The position numbers and the translations under genes were made by a program. Below the pieces are notes generated by a model that had not been told where the DNA came from, did no database searches, and saw only the letters and a list, made by a program, of their open reading frames with translations. This document shows, piece after piece, positions 1 to 8,370 of a stretch of DNA of 64,000 bases. Each line of letters starts with the position of its first letter. Within the stretch, counting starts at the first letter, position 1. The DNA is from Mycobacterium dioxanotrophicus (GTDB taxonomy: Bacteria; Actinomycetota; Actinomycetes; Mycobacteriales; Mycobacteriaceae): assembly GCF_002157835.1 (NCBI RefSeq), contig NZ_CP020809.1, positions 2,914,001-2,978,000 on the forward strand, in the 5' to 3' direction.

Positions 1-1
1 T

Positions 2-355
2 CTCTCGGTGAGCTTGGCCAGCGCCACCGGGGAGCCGGTGGACACCATCGCGCTCGGCATGCGTCGCGGTGACTGGCTGGTGTTGCTGTATCTGGCGTTG
101 GCGTGCACGGTGTTCGCGTTCGTCGTGCAGGTGCGCGCCGTGCAACGGAGCACGCCCGCGCGGGTGAGCCTGCTGCTGGGAACCGAACCGCTGTGGGCCG
201 CCGTGATCGGTGCCGCGGTGGCGTCCGATCCGGTCACCGTGGCGGGAGTTTGCGGTGCGGCGTTGGTGGTGTGCGGTGCGGTATGGGGTCAGCGGGTGCT
301 GGCACCGGTCGATGGGCCGGCGGCGCGCGACGAGAGTCGCGTCCTGCCGGGCTGA
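2..355 (+). CDS. EamA/DMT-family permease, C-terminal part (5' end outside window)
   Basis: The reading frame is open to the left edge, so only the last ~117 residues are present. They hold three hydrophobic stretches (DWLVLLYLALACTVFAFVV, a segment around LLLGTEPLWAAVIGAAVA, and VTVAGVCGAALVVCGAVWG). The segment PARVSLLLGTEPLWAAVIG resembles the EamA repeat end, where a proline/glutamate pair sits in a late helix. The family moves small metabolites across the inner membrane; the substrate cannot be told from this fragment. The GTG at 8 is internal rather than the start. The gene runs into the ectoine region but is separated from it by ~400 bp. Confidence 0.7.
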   Translation, partial: LSVSLASATGEPVDTIALGMRRGDWLVLLYLALACTVFAFVVQVRAVQRSTPARVSLLLGTEPLWAAVIGAAVASDPVTVAGVCGAALVVCGAVWGQRVLAPVDGPAARDESRVLPG

Positions 356-755
356 TATTCGGTGCCGGCCGGTGTCGAAATGCCATCGAATTCAGCCGCC
401 GGAATTCCACGATATCCGCATTTATTGACGGGGCGTAAAAATGGTCTCTTTCCCGCGAAAATGGTGCGATTATGCCGGTTTTCGCCTCATTTTTCCGGGT
501 CGACCGGTGTCCTTTGGCGCGGGTTCGCGAGGACCGATGGGCGATTATAACGATTTGATAACGGTGGTGAAGTTCACCCGATGGTCGGTGGCTGCGGGAT
601 AATCGCAGCTCAGCGCCGGTGCACAGCAGACTCCCAGAGGTGCCCGGGCATGTCGGTCGGCTTGATCAACCACCCCCGGTGTGCTTACGGTCGGAGCACC
701 GATGACTTGAACTGATGACTATTGATGACTGTTCGGTGGTGACTTCTAACTCGAT
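356..755 (+). promoter_or_regulatory. Non-coding 400-bp region upstream of ectA
   Basis: No convincing gene lies here and the stretch is more AT-rich than its surroundings, particularly at 400-480 and 541-565. It contains a perfect 13-bp palindrome GGTGAAGTTCACC (566-578), a small hairpin with arms GCTGCG (591-596) and CGCAGC (604-609), and four direct copies of GRTGACT at 701-707, 714-720, 724-730 and 738-744, the last ending only 11 bp before the ectA ATG. It is presumably the control region of the ectoine operon. Which regulator binds is unknown. Confidence 0.55.
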
Positions 756-1337
756 ATGCACGTTTACAACAGCGCCCCGCCGCGTGTCAGCGCAGAGCCG
801 GGACGAGATCCGTGGGGCCCAGATGCCCGCAGCGAATTACTGCGTCCGCCACGTGCCGACGACGCGATGGCGATCCGCGACCTGGCCGCACAAACTCAGG
901 TGCTCGATCTGAACTCGACGTACGCCTACCTGCTGCTGGCAACCGATTTCGCTGCCACCTCGATCGTGGCCGAACATGATGGCGACCTGCGAGGGTTCAT
1001 CACCGGCTACCACCCGCCGCCACGACCGGACGTACTGTTCGTCTGGCAGGTCGCCGTGGCTCCGTCGGAGCAGGGCAGCGGGTTGGCCAGCGCGATGATC
1101 GATGCGCTGGTGCAGCGGGTCCGGGCTGACCGGCGGGGTCATCCGATCACCGTCGAAGCGACTGTCTCGCCGGACAATTCGGCCTCCCGCGCATTCTTCG
1201 GTGCCTTCGCGCGCCGCAACGGCGTCGCGCTCGTGGAGGAGCCGTACTTCGGCGGTGAACTGCTCGCCGCCGACCTCAGCCACGAGGACGAGCCGATCCT
1301 GCGGATCGGCCCGATCGCCGCACCACTGCCCAACTGA
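756..1337 (+). CDS. ectA: L-2,4-diaminobutyrate N-gamma-acetyltransferase EctA
   Basis: EctA acetylates L-2,4-diaminobutyrate with acetyl-CoA to N-gamma-acetyldiaminobutyrate, the second step of ectoine synthesis in the cytoplasm. The 193-aa protein has a GNAT fold. The sequence LRPPRADDAMAIRDLA opens the domain near residue 29, the LDLNSTYAYLLLATDF block typical of EctA is at about 50-65, and the acetyl-CoA loop (V-A-P-x-E-Q-G-S-G-L-A) is around residues 101-111. It is the first gene of ectABCD. The ATG at 756 is the first start in frame but has no clear Shine-Dalgarno sequence, so a slightly different start is possible. The N-terminal ~28 residues are not part of the GNAT core. Confidence 0.93.
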   Translation: MHVYNSAPPRVSAEPGRDPWGPDARSELLRPPRADDAMAIRDLAAQTQVLDLNSTYAYLLLATDFAATSIVAEHDGDLRGFITGYHPPPRPDVLFVWQVAVAPSEQGSGLASAMIDALVQRVRADRRGHPITVEATVSPDNSASRAFFGAFARRNGVALVEEPYFGGELLAADLSHEDEPILRIGPIAAPLPN

Positions 1338-1429
1338 TTGACCGGGCCGCGGCCGCCGAATCTGTACGGCCAAGGTGCCCAACCGAATTCCCCAATTTAA
1401 TCCATTTGAACCGATCGGAAGGATTTCCC

Positions 1430-2716
1430 TTGCTGCTCGCCGAAACCGCACCCCTGACCGAGGATCGTCTGCCTGATGTGTTCTCCTCGGTGGAGTCCGA
1501 GGTTCGCAGCTATTGCCGTGGCTGGCCGACGGTGATGCAGAGCGCCAGCGACTCCTGGGTGACCGACACCGAAGGGCGGCGCTACATCGATTTCTTCGCA
1601 GGTGCGGGCGCGCTGAACTACGGCCACAACAACCCCCTGCTCAAGGCTCCGTTGCTGGACTACCTGGCCTCTGACGGGATCGTGCACTCGCTCGATATCG
1701 CCACCGAAGCCAAACAGCGCTTCCTGGAGACCTTTTCGCGGGTGATCCTGGAGCCGCGCGGTCTGGACTTCAAAGTGCAGTTCCCCGGACCGACGGGAGC
1801 CAATGCCGTCGAGTCGGCCCTCAAACTGGCCCGTAAGGTCACGGGTCGCGAATCAATTGTCAGCTTCACCAACGCCTTTCACGGTATGACTCTCGGCGCC
1901 CTATCGGTGACCGGCAATTCGATGAAGCGGGCCGGCGCCGGCATTCCGCTGGTCCACGCCACCCCCATGCCGTACGACAACTACTTCGGTGGGGTCACCG
2001 AGGACTTCCACTGGTTCGAGCGGGTTCTCGACGATTCGGGCAGCGGTCTGAACCGTCCCGCGGCGGTGATCGTGGAAACCGTGCAGGGCGAAGGCGGATT
2101 GAACGTCGCTCGCATCGAGTGGCTGCAGGCGCTGTCGGACCTGTGCCGCACCCGTGACATCCTGCTGATCGTCGACGACGTCCAAATGGGCTGCGGCCGT
2201 ACCGGTCCGTTCTTCAGCTTCGAAGCCGCGGGCATCGTTCCCGACATCGTCACCCTGTCGAAGTCGATCAGCGGCTACGGCCTGCCGATGGCCTTGACCC
2301 TGTTCCGCAGGGATCTGGATGTCTGGGCGCCGGGTGAGCACAACGGCACTTTCCGCGGCCACAACCCGGCGTTCATCACCGCCACCAAGGCGCTCGAAAC
2401 CTATTGGGAAACACCCGAGTTCTCCCAGGAGACGATCCGCAAGGGCGAGCTGGTGCGGGCCCGCCTCGACGACATCGAGCAGCGCCACCGCGGCGTCAGC
2501 GCCCGCGGACGAGGCATGGCGCAGGGGTTGAAATTCGACGATGCCGACCAGGCCGCGAAGGTGTGCCGCACCGCGTTCGACCTCGGCGTGCTGATGGAGA
2601 CCAGCGGTCCCTCCGATGAGGTCGTCAAGCTGCTGCCACCACTGACCACGTCCGAACCCGACCTGCAGAAGGGTCTGGACATTCTCGACGAATCCGTTTC
2701 CGCAACCCTGAACTGA
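1430..2716 (+). CDS. ectB: Diaminobutyrate--2-oxoglutarate transaminase EctB
   Basis: EctB transfers an amino group from glutamate to L-aspartate-4-semialdehyde, giving L-2,4-diaminobutyrate, the first step of ectoine synthesis. It is a class III PLP aminotransferase of about 428 aa. Visible features are the phosphate-binding GPTGANAVE segment (about 120-128), the VDDVQMGCGRTG block carrying the PLP-pyridine aspartate, and the Schiff-base lysine in TLSKSISGYG (about K278). I chose the TTG at 1430 because GGAAGGA lies 8 nt upstream; a TTG at 1406 in the same frame would add eight residues but has no ribosome binding site. The gene follows ectA after ~90 bp and is followed closely by ectC. Confidence 0.93.
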   Translation: MLLAETAPLTEDRLPDVFSSVESEVRSYCRGWPTVMQSASDSWVTDTEGRRYIDFFAGAGALNYGHNNPLLKAPLLDYLASDGIVHSLDIATEAKQRFLETFSRVILEPRGLDFKVQFPGPTGANAVESALKLARKVTGRESIVSFTNAFHGMTLGALSVTGNSMKRAGAGIPLVHATPMPYDNYFGGVTEDFHWFERVLDDSGSGLNRPAAVIVETVQGEGGLNVARIEWLQALSDLCRTRDILLIVDDVQMGCGRTGPFFSFEAAGIVPDIVTLSKSISGYGLPMALTLFRRDLDVWAPGEHNGTFRGHNPAFITATKALETYWETPEFSQETIRKGELVRARLDDIEQRHRGVSARGRGMAQGLKFDDADQAAKVCRTAFDLGVLMETSGPSDEVVKLLPPLTTSEPDLQKGLDILDESVSATLN

Positions 2717-2731
2717 GGAGCAAGACACCCA

Positions 2732-3120
<389 letters not shown>

Positions 3121-3124
<4 letters not shown>

Positions 3125-3993
3125 GCGACCCCTATCCCACCCGGCTCGATCACGCCATCGCGCCGATCCCACGTCACGAACCCGCGGTGTGGGGCACCGA
3201 GTCCGACGGGCCGCTCGTCCAACAGCAGCTGGATTGGTTCGCCGCACAGGGATATCTGGTGCGGCCGGACACCGTCTCCGACGACCGGCTGCCTGCGCTG
3301 CGTCACGAATTGGACCGCATCGCAGCCGATCTGGACGCCGACGACCCGCGGGTGATCCGGGAGCCAGGTGGATCCATCCGGTCGATCTTCGAGCCGCATC
3401 TGCTCAGTGAGCTTGTCGCCCAGGTGGTTCGGCTCGACACCGTGCTGCCGGTCGCGCGTCAGCTGCTGGGCAGCGACGTGTACATCCACCAGGCCAGGAT
3501 CAACTTGATGCCCGGCTTCACCGGGACCGGTTTCTACTGGCATTCCGATTTCGAGACCTGGCATGCCGAGGACGGCATGCCCTCGATCCGGGCGGTGTCG
3601 TGTTCGATCGCGCTGACGCACAACTACCCGTTCAACGGATCGCTGATGGTGGTGCCCGGATCGCACCACACGTTCTATCCGTGTGTTGGTGCCACGCCGG
3701 ACAACAATCACGACACGTCACTCGTGGCCCAGAACGTCGGCGTCCCCGACGAGACGACGCTCACCAAGGCCGTCGACCACGACGGGATCGACCAGTTCAC
3801 CGGCCCGCCGGGATCGGCGCTGTGGTTCGATGCGAACCTGCTGCACGGCTCGGGCTCCAACATCACGCCGTTGCCGCGGTCCAACATCTTCCTGGTGTTC
3901 AACTCGGTGGAGAACCAACTGGGGGAGCCGTTCGCCGCGTCCCGGCGCAGGCCGGAATACCTGGCGGCCCGGCGCGCAGAGCGCGTCACCTAG
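3121..3993 (+). CDS. ectD: Ectoine 5-hydroxylase EctD
   Basis: EctD converts ectoine to 5-hydroxyectoine using O2 and 2-oxoglutarate. The 290-aa protein is a non-heme Fe(II) dioxygenase of the PhyH type. The iron ligands are visible as H141-S-D143 within GTGFYWHSDFETWH and H242 in NLLHGSGSN; the spacing matches characterised EctD proteins. The start is the ATG at 3121 overlapping the ectC stop; a longer frame upstream lies inside ectC. Its presence means the strain should make hydroxyectoine as well as ectoine. Its TAG stop (3991-3993) is shared with the likely dop -10 box. Confidence 0.94.
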
Positions 3994-3996
3994 GCT
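3991..3996 (+). promoter_or_regulatory. Likely -10 box for leaderless dop
   Basis: TAGGCT lies 6 nt before the dop ATG. This is the TANNNT form and spacing of mycobacterial leaderless promoters, so transcription probably begins at or next to the A of the start codon. The first three bases are the ectD stop codon. No Shine-Dalgarno sequence precedes dop, consistent with a leaderless message. Confidence 0.6.
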
Positions 3997-4002
3997 GGAC
4001 AT

Positions 4003-5499
4003 ATGCAACGGATTATCGGAACTGAGGTCGAGTACGGCATATCCTCGCCCTCCGATCCGACCGCCAATCCGATCTTGACGTCGACGCAGGCGGTTCTGGC
4101 GTACGCGGCAGCCGCCGGTATCCAGCGGGCCAAGCGCACGCGGTGGGACTACGAGGTCGAATCACCGCTGCGCGACGCCCGCGGGTTCGACCTGTCCCGC
4201 GCGTCGGGCCCGCCGCCGATCGTCGACGCCGACGAGGTCGGCGCGGCCAACATGATTCTCACCAACGGCGCCCGGCTCTACGTCGACCATGCGCACCCGG
4301 AGTACTCCGCGCCGGAGTGCACCGATCCGATGGATGCGGTGATCTGGGACAAGGCCGGTGAGCGGGTCATGGAGGCCGCGGCCCGGCACGTCGCCAGCGT
4401 TCCCGGCGCCATCAAGCTGCAGCTCTACAAGAACAACGTCGACGGCAAGGGCGCGTCGTACGGCTCGCACGAGAACTACCTGATGAGCCGGCAGACCCCG
4501 TTCACCTCCGTGATCGCGGGATTCACGCCGTTCCTGGTGTCACGGCAGGTGGTGACCGGTTCCGGCCGGGTGGGGATCGGGCCGTCGGGCGACGATCCGG
4601 GGTTCCAGCTCTCCCAGCGGGCCGACTACATCGAGGTCGAGGTCGGCCTGGAGACCACGCTCAAACGCGGCATCATCAACACCCGCGACGAGCCGCACGC
4701 CGACGCCGACAAATACCGGCGGCTGCACGTCATCATCGGTGACGCCAACCTGGCCGAGACCTCGACCTACCTCAAGCTCGGCACCAGTTCGCTGGTGCTG
4801 GACCTGATCGAGGAGGGCATCGACCTCTCCGACCTGGCGCTGGCCCGGCCGGTGCACGCAGTGCATGTGATCAGCCGCGATCCGTCGCTGCGGGCCACCG
4901 TGGCACTCGCCGACGGCCGCGAGGTGACCGCACTCGCGCTGCAGCGCATGTACCTGGACCGGGTGGCCAAACTGGTGGACACCCGCGATCCCGACCCACG
5001 GGCCAGCCACGTCGTCGAGACCTGGGCCGAGGTGCTCGACCTGCTCGAGCGCGATCCCATGGAATGCGCCGAGATCCTCGACTGGCCCGCCAAGCTGCGC
5101 CTGCTGGAAGGCTTCCGGCGGCGCGAGAACCTGGCGTGGTCGGCACCGCGGCTGCACCTGGTGGACCTGCAGTATTCCGATGTCCGGCTGGACAAGGGCC
5201 TGTACAACCGGCTGGTGGCGCGCGGTTCGATGAAGCGGCTCGTCACCGAGCAGCAGGTCCTCGATGCGGTCGACAGCCCGCCGACCGACACCCGCGCGTA
5301 CTTCCGTGGTGAGTGCCTGCGCCGGTTCGGCGCCGACATCGCGGCGGCGAGCTGGGATTCGGTGATATTCGATCTCGGCGGCGATTCGCTCGTGCGGATT
5401 CCAACCCTGGAACCGCTGCGCGGCAGTAAAGCGCACGTGGGAGCGTTGCTGGACTCGGTGGACAGCGCAGTCGAGTTGGTCGAACAGCTCACAACCTGA
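4003..5499 (+). CDS. dop: Deamidase/depupylase of Pup, Dop
   Basis: Dop deamidates the C-terminal glutamine of Pup to glutamate so that PafA can ligate it, and also removes Pup from substrates. The 498-aa protein belongs to the glutamine-synthetase-like carboxylate-amine ligase family. The ATP/metal-binding start [12 protein letters not shown], the catalytic aspartate D95 in [14 protein letters not shown], and [18 protein letters not shown] are all present. Between the first motif and D95 it has the longer insertion (about residues 30-80) that distinguishes Dop from PafA. It sits just upstream of pup, whose encoded protein ends in GGQ and therefore needs Dop. Confidence 0.96.
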   Translation: MQRIIGTEVEYGISSPSDPTANPILTSTQAVLAYAAAAGIQRAKRTRWDYEVESPLRDARGFDLSRASGPPPIVDADEVGAANMILTNGARLYVDHAHPEYSAPECTDPMDAVIWDKAGERVMEAAARHVASVPGAIKLQLYKNNVDGKGASYGSHENYLMSRQTPFTSVIAGFTPFLVSRQVVTGSGRVGIGPSGDDPGFQLSQRADYIEVEVGLETTLKRGIINTRDEPHADADKYRRLHVIIGDANLAETSTYLKLGTSSLVLDLIEEGIDLSDLALARPVHAVHVISRDPSLRATVALADGREVTALALQRMYLDRVAKLVDTRDPDPRASHVVETWAEVLDLLERDPMECAEILDWPAKLRLLEGFRRRENLAWSAPRLHLVDLQYSDVRLDKGLYNRLVARGSMKRLVTEQQVLDAVDSPPTDTRAYFRGECLRRFGADIAAASWDSVIFDLGGDSLVRIPTLEPLRGSKAHVGALLDSVDSAVELVEQLTT

Positions 5500-5535
5500 C
5501 GGGTTGTGATCCCGGGCAATTCGGGTATTGACCGG

Positions 5536-5541
5536 TACTGT
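5536..5541 (+). promoter_or_regulatory. Probable -10 box of the pup-prcBA operon
   Basis: TACTGT in the gap between dop and pup has the TANNNT form. It would place transcription start near 5548, leaving a ~45-nt leader that ends in AGGAGG (5582-5587), 5 nt before the pup ATG. No clear -35 element is visible. In contrast to the leaderless genes nearby, this operon would have a leader with a strong ribosome binding site. Confidence 0.4.
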
Positions 5542-5592
5542 GGAAGAACCGGCAGGGCGTTACCCCGGCCGATGACTATGCAGGAGGCAGCG

Positions 5593-5787
5593 ATGGCTCA
5601 AGAGCAGACCAAGCGTGGTGGCGGCGGCGGTGACGACGACGACGTCCCCGGCGCATCGGCCGCAGGCCAGGAGCGTCGCGAGAAGCTGACCGAGGAAACC
5701 GACGACCTGCTGGACGAGATCGACGACGTGCTTGAAGAGAACGCCGAAGACTTCGTGCGCGCGTACGTCCAAAAGGGCGGCCAGTGA
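5593..5787 (+). CDS. pup: Prokaryotic ubiquitin-like protein Pup
   Basis: Pup is the 64-aa intrinsically disordered modifier attached by PafA to lysines of proteins destined for the mycobacterial proteasome. The sequence starts [17 protein letters not shown] and has the helical Mpa-binding stretch (about residues 21-51, [20 protein letters not shown]). It ends KGGQ, the glutamine form that Dop must deamidate. The start ATG is fixed by AGGAGG 5 nt upstream; the open frame extends further upstream but without family similarity. The stop overlaps the prcB GTG by 4 nt, giving translational coupling to the proteasome core. Confidence 0.98.
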   Translation: MAQEQTKRGGGGGDDDDVPGASAAGQERREKLTEETDDLLDEIDDVLEENAEDFVRAYVQKGGQ

Positions 5788-6671
5788 CCTGGCACGACAA
5801 TCTGTCCTCATCTCTCTCCGGAACACCAGCGATAACTTCAGATTTGTCGTCTTTCTCGGACCTGCTCCGTCGTCAGGCCCCTGATCTGCTGCCGGTCCAC
5901 CGGGTGACCGCCGGTGCGGCGCCGTATGGCGCTGCAGCTGAATTTGTGCCGCACGGCAATTCGGCCGAATTCGCGCCGCACGGAACGACAATCGTGGCGA
6001 TCAAGTACCCCGGCGGTGTCGTCATCGCCGGTGACCGGCGGGCCACGCAGGGCAACATGATCGCCAGCCGCGACGTGGAGAAGGTGCACATCGCCGACGA
6101 TTACACCGCCACCGGCATCGCGGGTACCGCCGCCATCGCGGTCGAGTTCGCGCGGCTCTACGCCGTCGAACTCGAGCACTACGAAAAGGTCGAAGGCGTG
6201 CCGCTGACCTTCCGTGGCAAGGTGAACCGCCTGGCCACCATGGTGCGCGGCAATCTCGGCGCGGCTCTTCAGGGTTTCGTGGCGCTGCCGCTGCTGGTGG
6301 GCTACGACCTCAACGAGGCCGATCCGGCCAACGCGGGCCGCATCGTGTCGTTCGACGCCGCAGGCGGCTGGAACATCGAGGAAGAGGGCTACCAGTCGGT
6401 GGGCTCGGGTTCGTTGTTCGCCCGGTCGTCGATCAAGAAGCTGTATCCGACGGTCACCGACGCCGAGTCGGCGCTCAAGGTCGCCATCGAGGCGCTCTAC
6501 GACGCCGCCGACGACGATTCGGCCACGGGCGGGCCGGATCTGGTGCGCGGCATCTACCCGACCGCGGTGACCATCGGGGCCGAGGGCGCCGAGGAGATCA
6601 CCGAGGCGCGTATCGCCGAGCTGGCCCGTGAGGTCATCGAAAGTCGCACCGCAACGAAAGGTGACGGCTGA
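5784..6671 (+). CDS. prcB: 20S proteasome beta subunit PrcB
   Basis: PrcB is the proteolytic subunit of the 20S core. It is an Ntn-hydrolase made with a propeptide that is removed to expose the catalytic threonine. Here the propeptide is 67 residues and the new N-terminus is T68 in [24 protein letters not shown] and [12 protein letters not shown] follow as expected. The propeptide carries the tandem near-repeat [16 protein letters not shown] immediately before the cleavage site. Total length is 295 aa. The GTG start overlaps the pup stop and the stop overlaps the prcA start by 1 nt. Confidence 0.97.
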   Translation: MTWHDNLSSSLSGTPAITSDLSSFSDLLRRQAPDLLPVHRVTAGAAPYGAAAEFVPHGNSAEFAPHGTTIVAIKYPGGVVIAGDRRATQGNMIASRDVEKVHIADDYTATGIAGTAAIAVEFARLYAVELEHYEKVEGVPLTFRGKVNRLATMVRGNLGAALQGFVALPLLVGYDLNEADPANAGRIVSFDAAGGWNIEEEGYQSVGSGSLFARSSIKKLYPTVTDAESALKVAIEALYDAADDDSATGGPDLVRGIYPTAVTIGAEGAEEITEARIAELAREVIESRTATKGDG

Positions 6672-7399
6672 TGAGCTTCCCGTACTTCATCTCGCCCGAG
6701 CAGGCGATGCGTGAGCGGTCCGAGTTGGCCCGCAAGGGCATTGCCCGTGGCCGCAGTGTGGTGGTGCTGGCCTACGACAGCGGTGTGTTGTTCGTGGCGG
6801 AGAATCCGTCGCGTTCGTTGCAGAAGGTCAGTGAGCTCTACGACCGGGTGGGTTTCGCAGCGGTGGGCAGGTTCAGCGAGTTCGACAAGTTGCGGGTCGG
6901 CGGCATTCAGTACGCCGACACCCGTGGCTACGCGTACGACCGTCGGGATGTCACCGGTCGCCAGCTGGCCAACGTGTACGCGCAGACGCTGGGCACCATC
7001 TTCACCGAACAGCCCAAGCCCTTCGAGGTAGAGCTGTGTGTGGCCGAGGTTGCGCACTACGGCGAGACGAAAGCCCCTGAGCTCTACCGGATCACCTATG
7101 ACGGATCCATCGCCGATGAACCGCACTACGTGGTGATGGGCGGCACGACCGAGCCCATCGTGGCCAAGCTCGGTGAGTCGTACACCGAGAACGCGGATCT
7201 GGGTGCTGCCGTCAAGATCGCCGTCGAGGCGCTCAGCGCCGGCGCCGAAGGTTCCGAGCCACGCAAACTCGGCCCGTCCACCCTCGAGGTGGCGGTCCTC
7301 GATGCCAAGCGGCCTCGCCGTTGTTTCCGACGGATCACCGGATCCGCTCTGGAAACGCTGCTGCCCGAACCGGATCCGGATAAGGCGCCGGCCGAGTAG
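6671..7399 (+). CDS. prcA: 20S proteasome alpha subunit PrcA
   Basis: PrcA forms the outer heptameric rings of the 20S core, gates the channel and docks the ATPase Mpa through its C-terminus. The 242-aa protein begins [27 protein letters not shown], the gating N-terminus and helix H0 region, and lacks the threonine of beta subunits. It is coupled to prcB through TGATG. The next gene starts 5 bp after the stop, so the membrane module downstream may be co-transcribed with the proteasome. Confidence 0.97.
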   Translation: MSFPYFISPEQAMRERSELARKGIARGRSVVVLAYDSGVLFVAENPSRSLQKVSELYDRVGFAAVGRFSEFDKLRVGGIQYADTRGYAYDRRDVTGRQLANVYAQTLGTIFTEQPKPFEVELCVAEVAHYGETKAPELYRITYDGSIADEPHYVVMGGTTEPIVAKLGESYTENADLGAAVKIAVEALSAGAEGSEPRKLGPSTLEVAVLDAKRPRRCFRRITGSALETLLPEPDPDKAPAE

Positions 7400-7404
7400 C
7401 CGTC

Positions 7405-8370
7405 GTGGACGACGGGGGAGCTCCGCCGGTCGCGCCGCGCGGCTACCGGCCGAGCCGGGCGCAGTGGTCGCTGGCGGGGCTCATCCTCGCGTTCGTCGTC
7501 GGGGTTGTGCTGTTCAAGGTCATCAAGGGCTTCGGCCTGGGGCAGAGCGCTGCGTTCTACATCGGGATCCCCACCGTGCTCGCGTTGATCCTCACGCTCA
7601 CCGCGAACCCGGACCGGCTGATCTCCATGACGCTCAAGGCGATCACCATCCTGCTGCTGCTCGCGATTCCGGTGGCGGGCGAGGGTTTCGTGTGCGTGAT
7701 CATCGCCGCGCCGTTGTTCTACGCGGTCGGGATCATCGTGGCGTTGATCGTCGGTGCGGTGCGCAAGTCCGGCCGTCCGCCCGGCGCTCGCGTCGTGGTG
7801 CTGCCTGCCGTCGCGCTGGTGCTCTCGCTCGAAGGTGTGGTGCCCGCCCTCACCCTGCCCGGCGACAGCACTGTCACGGCCACGCGCACGGTCGCAGCCA
7901 CCCCGGAGCAGGTCGCGGCTGCGCTGGCCCGTCCGCTGCGGTTCGGCGACGTGAAGCCGTCCGGTGTTCTCGCGCTCGGCTTTCCGCAGCCACTGATGGA
8001 CCACGGCAGCGGTTTGACGGTGGGGGACCGCAGAGTGGTGATGTTCGCCGGGGCGCACCACCGGCCGGGGTTCATCGCGCAGCACCATTGGGGTGAGGCG
8101 CAGTCCGCGCTGGAATTCCAGATTGCCGCCAGCACACCGGATTCGGTGCAGCTGCTGCCGGTCTCGGACAACACCCCGCTGGCAACCTGGTTGACCTGGC
8201 GTTCCTCGGACGTGAGCTGGCGTGCCGTCGATGCCGACCACACCGAGATCACCTGGTCGCTGAGCTACACGCGGCGACTGGCGCCTGCCTGGTATTTCGG
8301 GCCCATCGAGCATCTGGTGACCCAACGCGCCGCGGGCTATCTGCTCGACGCCGTCGATCTCCGGCCGTGA
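7405..8370 (+). CDS. Membrane protein with C-terminal SRPBCC-like domain
   Basis: The 321-aa product is not a named family I recognise as a whole. Residues 20-130 contain four hydrophobic segments (LAGLILAFVVGVVLF, FYIGIPTVLALILTL, AITILLLLAIPV, FYAVGIIVALIVGAV), followed by another at about 132-150. From about 150 on, VTATRTVAATPEQVAAALARPLRF through to AAGYLLDAVDL has the layout of a START/SRPBCC (polyketide cyclase-like) lipid- or ligand-binding fold, including DADHTEITWSLSYTRRL near the end. The GTG start at 7405 is 5 bp after prcA, and its stop overlaps the next gene by 4 nt. It is tightly tied to its partner and possibly to prcBA. Confidence 0.75.
   Translation: MDDGGAPPVAPRGYRPSRAQWSLAGLILAFVVGVVLFKVIKGFGLGQSAAFYIGIPTVLALILTLTANPDRLISMTLKAITILLLLAIPVAGEGFVCVIIAAPLFYAVGIIVALIVGAVRKSGRPPGARVVVLPAVALVLSLEGVVPALTLPGDSTVTATRTVAATPEQVAAALARPLRFGDVKPSGVLALGFPQPLMDHGSGLTVGDRRVVMFAGAHHRPGFIAQHHWGEAQSALEFQIAASTPDSVQLLPVSDNTPLATWLTWRSSDVSWRAVDADHTEITWSLSYTRRLAPAWYFGPIEHLVTQRAAGYLLDAVDLRP

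Noticed and set aside
591..700. Structured-RNA riboswitch upstream of ectA
   Set aside because: One six-bp hairpin and scattered complementary bits are present, but no known riboswitch core (c-di-AMP, glycine or similar) could be recognised.
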